From Ramlibacter montanisoli (GTDB lineage: Bacteria; Pseudomonadota; Gammaproteobacteria; Burkholderiales; Burkholderiaceae_C): a stretch of DNA of 64,000 nucleotides. Location of the stretch: assembly GCF_013087525.1 (NCBI RefSeq), contig NZ_JABFCS010000001.1, positions 1,612,001-1,676,000 on the forward strand. The letters run 5' to 3'. Positions 28,951 to 40,700 of the stretch are shown in pieces; positions within the stretch are counted from its first letter, which is position 1; the number at the start of each line of letters is the position of its first letter. The notes below the pieces were generated by a model. The model searched no databases and was not told where the DNA came from. It saw only the letters and a program-made list of their open reading frames with translations. The translations under genes and the position numbers were made by a program.

Positions 28951-30823
28951 TGCCGTTCCCCGCTCAACCCAGCCAGCGCCAGCTGGCCATGCAGCCACTC
29001 CACCAGCGAGTGGGTCCAGATCCAGATCAGCTTGCGGTCGCCGACCTCCACCTTGCCCACCCCTTCCATGCCGGGCCGCAGCCGCGTGGTGGCCTGGTCC
29101 AGCCGGGCCTCGACCCGGAAGTAGTTGCGGCCCTCCTGCGCGGTGGAGATCGGTGTGATCTGGCGCACCGTGAAGGGCAGGCGCTCGTAGGGCATGCCCG
29201 CCAGCGCGATCTGCCCGCGCTGGCCGATCGCCAGTTCGGCGATGTCGCGCTCGTCGACGTGCAGCACCACGCGGTAGGCATCCAGCGGCGCCACCTCGAA
29301 CAGCACCTTGCCCTGCTCCACCGGCGAGCCGAGCAGCTGGCTCAGGTCGCCGCTGACCACGATGCCTTCGAACGGCGCCTTGAGCGTCGCGCGCGCGAGC
29401 CGCTCTTCCACCAGCGCGAGCTGGGCCTGTGCCTGCTGCTCCTGCGCCGCTGCCACGGTCATGGCCGCGCGCTCCTGCGAAGCCGCCGCCTGCCGGTAGC
29501 GCCGCTGCATCTGCTCGGCCTCCGACAGCCACTTCACGCGTTCCAGCTTCAGTTCCCGGTCTTCCAGGCGCGCGAGCGGCTGGCCCGCGCGCACCGCGTC
29601 GCCCGCGCGCACGAAGCTTTCGCCGACGAAGCCCTGGAAGGGCGCGACCATCGCGCGCTGCACGGAGCCTTCGATCACCACCTTCGAACTCACCCGGTAG
29701 GGCCAGCTGGCGAAGCTGAAGACCAGCACGGTCGCCAGCAGCAGCAGCGAGGCCAGCTTGAGCCCGGGATGGCGCGGCCCGAACAGCGCCGCGGCACCCT
29801 GGCGCACGCCGTCGCTCGCGCGCCGCCAGGTGCTGCGCTGCTCGCGCTGCTGCAGCGCGAACACCGGCCCGAGCAGCTGTCCTATCGTCTCGCACAGCGC
29901 GAGTTCGGCCGCATCGAAGGGCCGGTCGCGCTTGCGCTCCAGCGTCAGCACGCCAACCGGGTCGCGGTCGTCCAGCAGCGGAACCGAGAGAGCACGCCGG
30001 CCTCGCTGCGCGCCGAGGACAGCGCCGCATGCGCGAGGCCGCCGACCGCGTCGGCGTCCAGGGGAGGATGCACCTGCGGCTGCCCGAGGTCCAGCACTTC
30101 GTCCATCGCCTCCGCCAGCAGGCGCACGAAGTCGCTGCGCGCGTCGAAGGTCGCGGTGTGCGAGATCGCCTGCACCTCGCAGCTGTCGTGCCGCGAGAAG
30201 CCGATGGCGACGCGCTCGCAGCCCAGGCGGCCCGCCAGTTCGTTGGCGACGGCCAGCGCCGCGGCACGCACCGGCTTTTCCTGCAGCGCGGTGGCGACGG
30301 CCTGGCTGGCCAGCGACAGCCGCTCGGCGCGCTGCTGCTCGCGGGTGACGACCTGCCGGCGGAACTGGTCCACCAGCCAGGCGCTGCCCCAGTGCAGCTG
30401 GCGCAGCACGCGCTGCACCTCGCTTTCCGGCCGCGGCTTGATCTCCAGCACCACCGCCCCGTGCAGCAGGCCGTCGACCTCGATCGGGTAGCCGACCATG
30501 AGGATGGCCGCGGTGGTCGCGGGCGAGTTGCCCTCGTGCACGATGCCGCGCCGCTCCTGCAGCGTGGCCTGGGCCGTGGGGCCCAGGTGCAGCAGGTTGT
30601 GGGAAGCGTCGGGCCAGCTCGCCGCGGGGCTGTAGCTGCCGTCCTGGCCCGGCCCCAGCAGCACGAGGCCGCCTTGCGGACGGTCCACCTGCGCGCACAA
30701 CAGCGCGAGCCAGCTGCTGCAGAAATCGGCGGTGCTGGCGGGCGCGGAAAAGCGCGCCCACTGGGCGGACTCCAGCTTGGCGTGCGCGCCGTCCGCCAGG
30801 GAATAGATCGATGCTCCGGTCAT
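28947..30823 (-). CDS. GAF-domain HlyD-family membrane-fusion protein (one frameshift)
   Basis: This 625-residue protein (after one-base repair near 29988) has a cytoplasmic N-terminal part of about 350 residues. It shows a GAF-like pattern (LGCERVAIGFSRHDSCEVQAISHTATFD, then VPLLDDRDPVGVLTLERKRDRPF). Next is a membrane helix (LASLLLLATVLVFSFASWPY) and a periplasmic HlyD part (VAPFQGFVGESFVRAGDAVRAGQPLARLED, coiled-coil, APFEGIVVSGDLSQLLGSPVEQG). GAF-HlyD fusions imply that export is coupled to a small-molecule or protein signal. Its stop overlaps the start of the M50 gene. A hairpin covers the region just upstream of its ATG. Confidence 0.8.
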
Positions 30824-30831
30824 CGGTACTC

Positions 30832-30892
30832 CGGGCGCGCGAGCGCCCGTCCTTCAACAACGGGACCCGGTCCGCGGGTCACGGGCCGGGTC
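30832..30892 (-). promoter_or_regulatory. Intercistronic hairpins between sapC-like and GAF-HlyD genes
   Basis: A perfect seven-pair hairpin with a four-base loop (30832-30849) ends about eight bases before the GAF-HlyD ATG and takes in part of its GGAG. A second inverted repeat (GACCCGG/CCGGGTC, 30864-30892) lies just upstream. This 75-base gap is the largest in the operon. The hairpins could lower translation of the export genes or shield mRNA ends relative to the giant protein and SapC. Confidence 0.4.
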
Positions 30893-30898
30893 TTCACT

Positions 30899-31729
30899 TC
30901 AGGTTGCCGCCATTCCCGCATCGCCGCGCGTGCGCCGCGCGGGTTTGGCGGCCGCGGGCTGGGTGGCGTCCTCGTCCGGACCCGTCGCCCCGGCCGGTGT
31001 GTCCGAAGGACGCGTCAGGATCAGCTTGTCCTTCACCACGCCGAAGTTGCGCATGGACTGCAGGTGCAGGTAGATCAGTTCCAGTTCGTCGGTCGCCGCC
31101 AGCTGCGACAGCGTCTCGCCCGGCAGCGCCTTGAGCTTCGCCCGGTCGACCGCCTGAAAGCCGCCCAGCGACATCTTCTCGGCTCCCAGCGTGAACTGGG
31201 CGCGCATGGGTTCGAGCAGCTTCAGCTCCACCAGCTTGCGGCAGAAGGTCTGCGTGCGCAGGAACTGCGAGCGGTACTCCTGCAGGAACTTCAGCACGTT
31301 GTCCACGTAGGGCGTCTGCTTGCCGTCGGCGGTGAACAGGGGCTGGCCCTTGCCCAGGTAGTTCAGTCCCTGGAAGGCCTCGTCCACGCACAGAGTGAAG
31401 GTCTTGCCGTCCTCGCTGGAGGAGAACACGAAGGGGTAGCGGCGCACGAAGGCCGGCAGGTAGCCGGCGCTCCAGCTGTCGTCCTCCTTCAGGTACAGGT
31501 TCTCGCCGGCGCGGGCACCGAGGATCACCACGGGGATGACCTCGCTGCCGTTCTGCGCGAACACGATCGCGTATTCCGCCGCCGCCTGCGGAAACTCCAC
31601 CGCCATCAGCGGCGCCGAGTTGATGTTGCGGGCGAAGCCATAGCCCTTTCCGAGCTCGACCGACGCCTTCCCGTGGCGTCCGCTGGACACCGGGACGGCG
31701 GTTTCATAGATCAACAACTGCTTGGTCAT
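30899..31729 (-). CDS. SapC-family protein
   Basis: The 276-residue protein has the SapC-family pattern. It shows GYGFARNINSAPLMAVEFPQAAAEYAIVF, YLPAFVRRYPFVFSS, FTLCVDEAFQGLN and FCRKLVELKLLEPMRAQF. In Campylobacter fetus, SapC is encoded with the type I secretion genes for the S-layer protein, though its own function is not known. Here it is 25 bases downstream of the giant surface-type protein and upstream of export genes, the same kind of setting. An AGGAG precedes the ATG. No signal peptide or membrane helix is visible, so it is probably cytoplasmic. The C-terminus is low-complexity and Pro/Ala-rich (PAGATGPDEDATQPAAAKPA). Confidence 0.85.
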   Translation of the reverse strand: MTKQLLIYETAVPVSSGRHGKASVELGKGYGFARNINSAPLMAVEFPQAAAEYAIVFAQNGSEVIPVVILGARAGENLYLKEDDSWSAGYLPAFVRRYPFVFSSSEDGKTFTLCVDEAFQGLNYLGKGQPLFTADGKQTPYVDNVLKFLQEYRSQFLRTQTFCRKLVELKLLEPMRAQFTLGAEKMSLGGFQAVDRAKLKALPGETLSQLAATDELELIYLHLQSMRNFGVVKDKLILTRPSDTPAGATGPDEDATQPAAAKPARRTRGDAGMAAT

Positions 31730-31754
31730 GGGTAAAACACTCCTCTAGGTTGGC

Positions 31755-34700
31755 TCACACAAGGGGCTGGATCGGCCGGGTCGAAGCGCCGAGTTTCGGG
31801 GCCAGGTCCACCTGCACCTTCAGCGCCGCATTCGGATTGCGCTGCGCCTCGCTGCGGGCCAGGTGGTTGACGAAGTCCTGCTGCCAGCCGGCGGCCGGTG
31901 TGGCGGGCACGACCGGGCCGGCGTAGCTGGTGGACCAGGCGATGCTGGGCGCGGCGGCCGCCGGCAGCGTGTCGACGGCGCCGGGCTCCACCGGTGCGCG
32001 CGATGCCGCGCCGGCCGGTTGCGTCGCCAGCGGCGTCGCGGTCCGCGTGCCCAACGACAGCGTCTCGGCCATCAGGCCGGCGGCCGTGTGGTCGGCGCCC
32101 GCGGCGTGGCCCAGCTCGTGCTCCAGCACGCTCAGCAGGTCCATGCCCTCGGACGCCGGGCCGCGCGTGGCCACCAGCAGCACGCCGTCGTCGGTGTACT
32201 CGCGGTCGTCGCCCGGCGTGCGGTCGACGAACCAGCCGTGGCCGGCCGCGTTGTAGTCCACCAGGATGTGGCCATCGGCGAAGCGCGCGAGCTCCAGGCC
32301 CGGCAGGTCGGTGATGCTGACGTCCACGCTGCCGGCCGGCTGCGCCAGGTCGCCCTGGCTGTTCCAGCGGCGCAGCGCCTCCTGCACCAGCGCGCTGGTC
32401 TCGTCGACCTGCAGCGCATCGCCCTGCACCGTGCCGGTGGCTGCCGTGGCCGCAAGCACCGCCACCGGCGCCGCCGCGACGGCCGCGTCGTTGGTCTTGA
32501 GCGTGACCTTGTCGAAGCTGGCGGTGCCGCCGCGGGCGACGATCGCGAAGCTGCCGTCCACCACCACGGCGTTGTAGGCGAAGCCCACCGCCGCCTGGCC
32601 GTTGACCGTGGCGCTGACCGTGGAGCCCTTGAGGCTCACGCCCAGCGTGAAGTCCACGCCCGGGTCGATCACGCGGGCGATCGACGCGTCGATCACCGTG
32701 CCCCGCGCCGTGCGGTGGCCGATCAGGATCCGGTCGGCGGCGGCATCGGCCAGCACGAACTTGTAGTCCTGGTCGCCGTAGCGGTCGAACACGAAGCCGG
32801 CCTGGCCGCTGGTGTTGAGCGTGGCGCTGAACTCCAGCAGGGCCAGCGACTGGATCGCCGCCACCCCGAGGGTCATGCCCTGCACCGCCATGTCCGCGCC
32901 CGCCGCCGGCGTGCCGGCGTAGCGGCCGGCCGTGGCCGTCCACGTGCCGGTGCGCGGCTGGCCCTGGAAGATCGCGCCCGGGCCCGTGGTGAGCTCGTCG
33001 GTCTTGACCGTGGTGGCCTGCGGCTGCAGCACCTTGACGGCGATGTTGTCGAAGGAACCGTGGGCACTGTCGGAGCCGACGCCCACCAGGCCCCAGTTCA
33101 GGCCGTAGGAATAGCCGTCCACCACGCGCGGCGTGTAGGTCCGCGACAGGCTGGTCTTGTTGTCCACGATGATCGTGGCGGTCAGCCCGTTGACCGACAG
33201 CAGCACGTTGTAGGCGGTGTCGCCCTTCACCTGTGCCGGCGTCTGCACGTCGATGACCCAGCCGGAGGCATCGCGGTGGCCGATCACCAGCTTGTTGGTC
33301 GACACGTCGATGCCGGCGAACTTGAAGTCGTTGCGGCTGATGTAGTCGAACACCAGGTAGGAGTTGGCCTTCCAGCCGGCGATCGGCTTGTCGGCCGTCA
33401 TCGTCGCCTGCACCTCGAAGTAGCCGGGCAGCGCGTCGCCGATCTGCATCACGCTCACGGCGTCGCCCACCGGCGAGGTGGCCGAGACCTGCAGCTTGCC
33501 GCCCGCGACGGACCACTTGCCGCTGTCCGCCGCGAAGCCGCTCAGCGGCACTGCCGGATCGTCGAAGCTGGCCGAGCGCAGCACGTCGCGCGGGCCGCCC
33601 TGCAGGTTGCCGGCCTGCGGGTCGCGCGGGCCGCCGGTCTGGTCCTGCCAGGCGAAGTCCTGCTGCCGCACGACACCCAGCTCGCCCTGGGGTTCGCCGT
33701 TGCGCAGCGCGTCGCCGCCGGTGTCGCCGGCACGCGTCATGTCCACGCCGTCGGAGGCCGACAAGGCATACAGGAACTCGGCCATCTGCGGCTGCAGCGT
33801 GCGCGAGACAGTGCCGATGCCGAAGGGCGCGAAGGGCACGATGAAGCTGTTGAACTCGCCCACCCAGTCGATCAGGCGGTCGCCGCCGGTGTTGCCGATC
33901 AGCACGTCGCGCCCGGCACCGCCATAGGCGCGGTCCTCGTAGCTCGGGTGCGTGTCCGGTGCGTCGTTGGTGCCGCCCGTGGTGCCGAGGTTGTCGTCCG
34001 CATTCAGCAGGTCGTTGCCCCAGCCGCCGTACAGGTTGTCGCGGCCCGTGCCGCCGACGATCCAGTCGTTGCCGTTGTCGCCGAAGATCTTGTCGTCTCC
34101 GTCGGTCTGCACCGTGCCCCAGGTGGCACTGGTGACCGAGGGTCCTTCGTTGGCGTTGAAATTCAGCAGGAAGCCATCGATCCTGCTGCGCGGCAGGTAC
34201 TCGTCGTACAGCGCGAACTCGGTGGTCGTGGTGCTGTAGGCCAGCACGTTGCCCGCATTGGCCGGCTTCGCATAGAAGGCCCACTGCGCCTCGGCGCCCG
34301 ACATGGCGTCGTCGCCGCTGCCACCGTGCAGGAAGTCGCTGCCCAGGCCGCCGTAGACGATGTCGTCGGCGCGGTGCGTGGACTGGCCGCCGAAGTCGTC
34401 CTGCGTGCCGTCGAAGCTCGTGTCGTAGCTGAAGGGGGTGAGGTCCACGCTCTTCTTCAGCTGGCCCGTCACGTTCAGGTCGGCCTGCTGCACGCCGCCG
34501 GGCGTGGAGATGAAGCCCTGCACCGTCGCCGCGTGCACGCCGTTCAGGTGCTCCACCGTGCCGTTGCGGCTGGTGAAGATGCGGCCGTCGTCGCCGATCA
34601 CGCCGTCCTGGCCGGTGCCGCCGGAGATCCAGTCGTTGCCGTAGCCGCCGACGATGTCGTCGTCCTGGCCTTCGCCGAACACGAGGTCGCTGCCCTTCTG

Positions 34701-37700
34701 GGCGTAGATGAAGTCGTCGCCCGACTCGCCGTGGATCTCGTCGGCCGCGCCGATGTCGGTGGCGGCGGAGGCCGCGTTCACGTCCAGGCCGCCCGGCGTG
34801 TAGTCCAGGAGGTCCGCCGCCCGCACCACGATGCGCACGCTGCCGCGGTTCTCGGACGCCGAGCTCTGGTCGTAGGTGAAGGTCAGCGGCGTGCTCACCG
34901 TCCCGGCCACGCTGACCAGGCGGTGGATGTTGCCGTTGTCGCCCAGCAGCATGTCGCTGTCGTTGGCATGGCCGCTGGCGGCCGTGTCGCCCAGGTCCAG
35001 GCGCCCCGCGTCGCTCAGTGCGACGTCGGTGCCGGCACCGCCGAACAGCATGTCGGTGCCCGCAGCGTCGGTGCGCTGGTGGGGCGCCGTCAGGCTGAAC
35101 AGGCTGGAGCTGCCGCCGACGATGTCGTCCTGGCCCAGGTTGCCGAAGATCACGTCGGCGCCGCCGTTGCCTTCGATGTAGTCGTCGCCGTCGGTGGCCA
35201 GGTTCTCCGTCGAAGCCTGCACCGACAGGGTGCCGTCGGCATTGCGCTGCGCACCGACCGTGAGGTCGATGGAACCGTCGCCCTGGATCACGTCGTTGCC
35301 CAGCTGGCCGAAGATCTGGTCCGCGTGCGCGCCCCCGGCGATGTGGTCGTTGCCGAAGTTGGACAGGCCCGCGGCTTCGGCCGCCGTGTCGTGGTTCTGC
35401 AGCTGGATGTCGAAGTCTTCCCACACCGGGGGCGTGGTGCCCGGCAGGTTGCGCGAAGCTGCGGTGACCAGCACCGTGCCCTGCGTGCCCGCGGCCGTGC
35501 CGTAGATCTGGCCGGCCTGGGTGCCGTTGAGCGTACGGTAGCGGGCGTTGGCGAAGCCGTCACCGACGCGGCGGTCCAGGACCACGTTGTCGCCGAAGAC
35601 CAGGTCGCGCTCGCTGCCGCCGTCGATGCGGTCGCCGAAGGCGCCGCCGATCAGGACGTCCTCGTCCTCGTTGCCGCGGATCGTGTCTGCGCCGCCCAGC
35701 GTGTTCTGCTCGCTCGCCACGCGGACGATGGCGCCCGCCGCGTAGCTGACGCGGCCGTGGTCGCCCAGCACGATGTCGCTGCCGGTGTTGCCGGACAGGT
35801 TGTCGCCCTCGGCGCCACCCAGCACGAGGTCGTCGCCCTGGTCGCCGCTCACGGTGTCGGCGCCGCCGCCGTCGTCCGGGCTGTTGGTGAAGACCAGGTC
35901 CACGGTGGCCAGCTGGCCGTCCAGGGCCACGTGGTCGATCACCCCGTGGTCGCCGAGGATGATGTCGCCCTCGGTGCCGCCGGAGATCGTGTCGCCTCCG
36001 TTGCCGCCCAGGATGCGGTCCACGCCCTGGTCGCCGGTGATCGTGTCGGCCACGCCGTTGCCCGGCACCACCGTCGCGATGCGGGTGACGTTGCCCGTGG
36101 TCAGGATGCGCAGCGTGCCGGTGCTCTGGTCGATGCGGCCGTGGTCGCCGAAGACGATGTCGTCACCGGCGTTGCCGTGGATCGTGTCGGAGCCGGCCAC
36201 CAGTCCGTCGTGGTCCGGCAGCGCGCTGGCGTTGACCGTCTCCACCGTGATCACGCGGGTGTTCACGTTGACGTTGATGCCGGAGTCGCCGTAGACGTGA
36301 TCGACGCCGGACTCACCGGAGATCGTGTCGTTGCCCGAGCCGCCGAACAGGTGGTCGCCCGCCTGGCTGCCGCGGATCGTGTCGTTGCCGGCGCCGCCGT
36401 AGGCCGTGATGCTGAAACCGGACGCGGAGGCGTCGATCACGTCGTTGCCGGCGTGGTCGAAGGCGATCGCGTTGACCGACACGAAGCCGGACTCACCGCT
36501 GTAGCGCGAGCCGTCCTGCGAGGTGTCGCCGTACACCACCAGCGGCGAGCGCGCATTGCTGATGGTGAGGGTGTCGCCGGCCGTCGTGGAGGTGTTGCCG
36601 CCGCCGTGGACGACGGTGATGCCACCGTGCTGGGCGCTGGTCACCAGCGTGTCGGCGATCGAGAACTCGTCGTCGCCCTGCCCCAGGAGGACTTCCGCGA
36701 CCTCGATCGAGCGGAAGGTGATCCCGCCGGAGAAGGTCTTGCCACCGGGCAGCGTGCCCACGGCCGGGAAGTATTCCGCGCCGAAGCTGAGGTCGCCCGC
36801 GATGCCCAGGCCGGACACGTTGGTGCTGTTGACGGTGTCGCCGTCGAACCATTCGCCGCGGGACATCACGCCTTCGTCGTTCGCCACGCTGGAATCGTTG
36901 CGGATGTTCAGCGTATCGATCTGCAGGTTCTCGTCGGTGTCGACAGAGATCTCCGGCAGTTCCTCGTCGGTCTCGCCGGGCAGCAGGATCGCCGTCTTGA
37001 TCGAACGGTCGGCGGCCGGGTCGACGAAGCCCTCGATGAACAGCGGCCCCGCGATCGTGCTGGTCAGGTGCGGCGCGATCGGGAAGGTCTTGAGCGGCTG
37101 CACCGGCGCGGGCGGCAGCGGGTCGGCCGCGTGCACCGTGACCGTCTGCGGCAGGTACCAGTTGGCCGCGGTGAAGACCAGCGAGGTCGGCACCGTGGTC
37201 GTCAGGTCGTCCGGCAGGATCGTGATCGTCACGTCATGCGTCGGCGCCTTGGTCAGCCGCACCGAGTAGGTGTCGGACGTGGCTTCGTTCGCCAGGGTGT
37301 CGGGATCGTCCGCCACCACCAGGGTCGCGCCGTCGGTCACGTCGACCAGCACGCCGGCGCTGTCGTTGTCCACGACCTGCATGTCCATGCGCGCCGCGCC
37401 GTAGCCGGTGGCGGTGTGCTGGATGCCGGACAGCATGGTGTTCTCGACCACGCCATCGTCCACCGCCGTCACGATCATCTCGACGGGGATCATCCAGTCG
37501 TCAGCGTCGAAGGTGATGGTCTGGGTCAGCGCGTCGAAGCGCGCATCGAGGCTGGACACGGTGACCTGGCCATTGGTCGCGACGTTCACCACGACGCTGC
37601 CGGAGACCACCGGCGCGCCGAGTTGCACGGTGTAGGTGTCGGTGATGCCGGTGGTGACATCGCCCTCCAGCACGCGGTCATCGTCGCCGGTGCCGGCGAC

Positions 37701-40700
37701 GATGATGTCGGGCCGGTCGTTGTCCTGCACCGTCACGCGCACGTTCTTGATGGCCACGTGGTTGAAGGTGGTGTCGGCGCTCTGCGCGCTGTGGCTGATG
37801 GCGTAGACACGCGGGCCTTCGCTCAGGCCGTCGTCCACAGCCTTCACCATGATCTCGCGGGCCACGGTGTCGGTGACCGTCAGGACCAGGTAGCGGCTCC
37901 AGGTCGCGCCGCCGTCGGCGGAAATCAGCATGGAGTCGCCGCCGGCGTCCTCTTCCTCCTGCGTGGTGCGCGCGGCCGACACGTTGATGTAGACCGGCTG
38001 GCCGGGCGTGGGCGTGGAAGCCAGGCGGATGGTGTAGCTGTCCACCGTCTCGCCCTCTTCGTTGACGCGCGTGCCGCCGTCGCCCTGCTCGATCACGACC
38101 TGGCCGCCCTCGGGGTTGGCCACGTTCAGGCCGACACCCGCGGCCAGCAGGCCGTCGTACGCCTCGTCGTCGGAGCTCACGGCATGGTTGATCACGCCGC
38201 TGCGGCCCTCGAGGTCGAGGCTGACGATGTCCTCGGTGACGTCGCCCGCCACGTCGAAGGTGTCGCTGCCCTTGCCGCCGATGATGGTGGTGATGACGCC
38301 TTCGCGGGTGCTCTGGATGAAGAAGTGGTCGTCGCCCTCCATGCCGTCGACGTCCAGCGCTTCCATGTTGTCGTAGCGGACGTTCAGGCCCGCGCCGAAC
38401 ACGCCGGTGTCGGTGATCACGAAGTTGTCGCCGAACTCGGTGCCGATGACCACGACCTTGTCGAAGCCGGCGCCGCCGTCGAGGTCCACCGGCGCGTTGA
38501 TGTTGTACATCACCGTGTCGGTGCCCTCGCCGCCGATGGCCTGCGTGGTGCCTTCGGTGGAATTGCCCGTGCTGCCCACCAGAGCGAAGGCGCGGACCAC
38601 GAACACGTCGTTGCCGTCGTTGCCTTCCAGGCGCAGTTCGGCCTTGTTGCTGTAGACGGTGAACTGGTCGTTGCCGGTGCCGCCGTAGCCGGTCAGCGAG
38701 AAGCTCGCGCCGCGGCTCAGGAAGCCCGCCGTCGTCTCGATGGTGGCGAAGCCGTCGCCGGCGGCCACGGTGTCGAGCGAGATCCGCTCGGAGCCGTACA
38801 TCTGGCCGACCTGCACTTCGTCGTTGCCCGCGCCGGCGTCCAGCGTGGTGATCGCGGCGTTGTCGTCGACCGCGAAGAAGTCGTCGCCGCCGAAGCTGCG
38901 CACGATCAGCCGCGAGTTGATGTTCTCGTCGTAGTTGATGCGCTCGACATCGTCGTTGACCTGGTTGCGCACGTCGGCCACGCTGCCGTGCAGCAGCGCC
39001 ACGAACGCAGGAGAGTTGGCGGAGGCCGGAGCGGACATGCCTTCGGTCAGCGCCTCCACCCGCCGCAGCAGGAAGACGTCGGCCTGTTCGCTGCCCTCGA
39101 CGGTCAGCGTGTCCTCGCCGTCGTCCTTCGCGCCGGTGTCCAGCGCGTTCACGATGTAGTCGTGCGTGCCGCCCGCCAGGCTGCCGTGCGTGTACACGAC
39201 GTAGGTGTCGGTGCCGCCGCGGCCGTCCATGTCCACGGTGTCGCGCACCAGCGCCGAAGCGGCATCGTCGATGCGGTCGCGCGTGGTGGTGAGCGTCGTC
39301 ATGTGGTCGACCACCAGCAGGTCCTTGCCACCGGCCAGGCCGTCGGTGTCGCCCAGCATCCGGACGTGGCCGCTGACGGCCTCCGTCCGCAGCGTGATCG
39401 TGTCGTCCTGGCGCTCGCCGGCCAGTTCGACCTCGTTGGACGAGAGGCTGCCCTCCACCAGCAGGCTGGTGTTCACCTCGTCCACGTTGCCGGTGTCACC
39501 GGTGCCGGTGTGGATCACCAGGTGCCGGCCGGTCGCGATGCTGCTGCCGGACTGGACGTGGGCGTTGTCGCCCGCCTGGACCAGCAGGTCGCCGGTGCCC
39601 GGTGCCGTGCCCGGCGCGCTGATGCTGGCGCCGTCCTCCATGACGAAGTCGTCGCCGGCCCCCGCGTTGTCGCGAACGGACAGGATGCCGCTGCCCGTTT
39701 CGGCCGTCACCGTGCCGATGTACAGCGTGCCGGCCGTCTCGGTGATGTTGAAGCTGACGCTGGCCTCGGCGTTCAGCACGCCCTTCGCCGGGTTGGACGA
39801 ATCGATCTCCAGGGCATCCAGCGGGGTGCCGATGCTGCCGCCGTTGGCGTCGAGCTCGATGTTCACGCCGGTGACGTTGTTCTCCAGGGCGCCGTTCGCG
39901 TCCAGCAGCGAGCCGTCCAGGGTCCACAGCTTGGCGTCGGTCGTCTTGCTGCGGATCTTGTCGATCCGCATCGCGCCGGCCGTCTCGATCATGAAGACCG
40001 TCGACAGGGCCACCGCATTCACGGTGCCCAGGGCGCCGGCGAAGGAGGTGTCGATGTCCAGCGCATTGCCGGCGTAGTCGCCGATCCGGCCGCCCTGGGA
40101 GTCGAGCACCAGGCTGATCGCCTCGATGTCCGCATCCGCCTCGTCGTTGCGGTCGACGATGTCGCCGTCGGCGAGGATGTCGACGGTGCCCAGGCGGGCG
40201 CGGATCAGGCCGATGTTCACGTCGCCCTGCACCGTCATCGTGACGTCGCCGCCCGTGGAAGTGAAGGTCGTGATGTTCAGCGTCTGCGGGCTGTTCAGGA
40301 AGACGTCGCCGCCGGCCTGGCCGGACAGGTCGCCGCTGACCAGCACGTCGAAGAAGTTGCCCGAGGTGCCGATGGTGCCGCCGGCCTGCAGGTCGAGGTC
40401 GCCGGTTTCCACGTTCACGATCGGCCCGGTGACGTCGTCGAGCGCGTCGAGGATGGAGCCCTGGGCGGACAGGTTGGCGCCCTGGCCCGCGTCGATGCGC
40501 TCCACGATCATGTCGCCCAGCGTCACGGCGATGTCCACGTGCGCCGGCGTGTTGACGCGCGCCACGTACAGGCTGCCGATGGCCTGGGTGCTGCCGTCGA
40601 TGGTGAGGTTGCCGTTCTGCTGCTCCAGGCGGATGTCCCCGGAGGCGTCGGCGAACAGGCGGCCATTGGGGCCGACCGCGATGCGCAGCGGGTCACTGCC

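Noticed and set aside
24792-30823. Type I secretion system for the RTX protein.
   Set aside because: HlyD-like proteins are present, but I find no ABC transporter and no TolC gene in the cluster; the ATPase is SecA-like instead. A type I system encoded elsewhere cannot be excluded.
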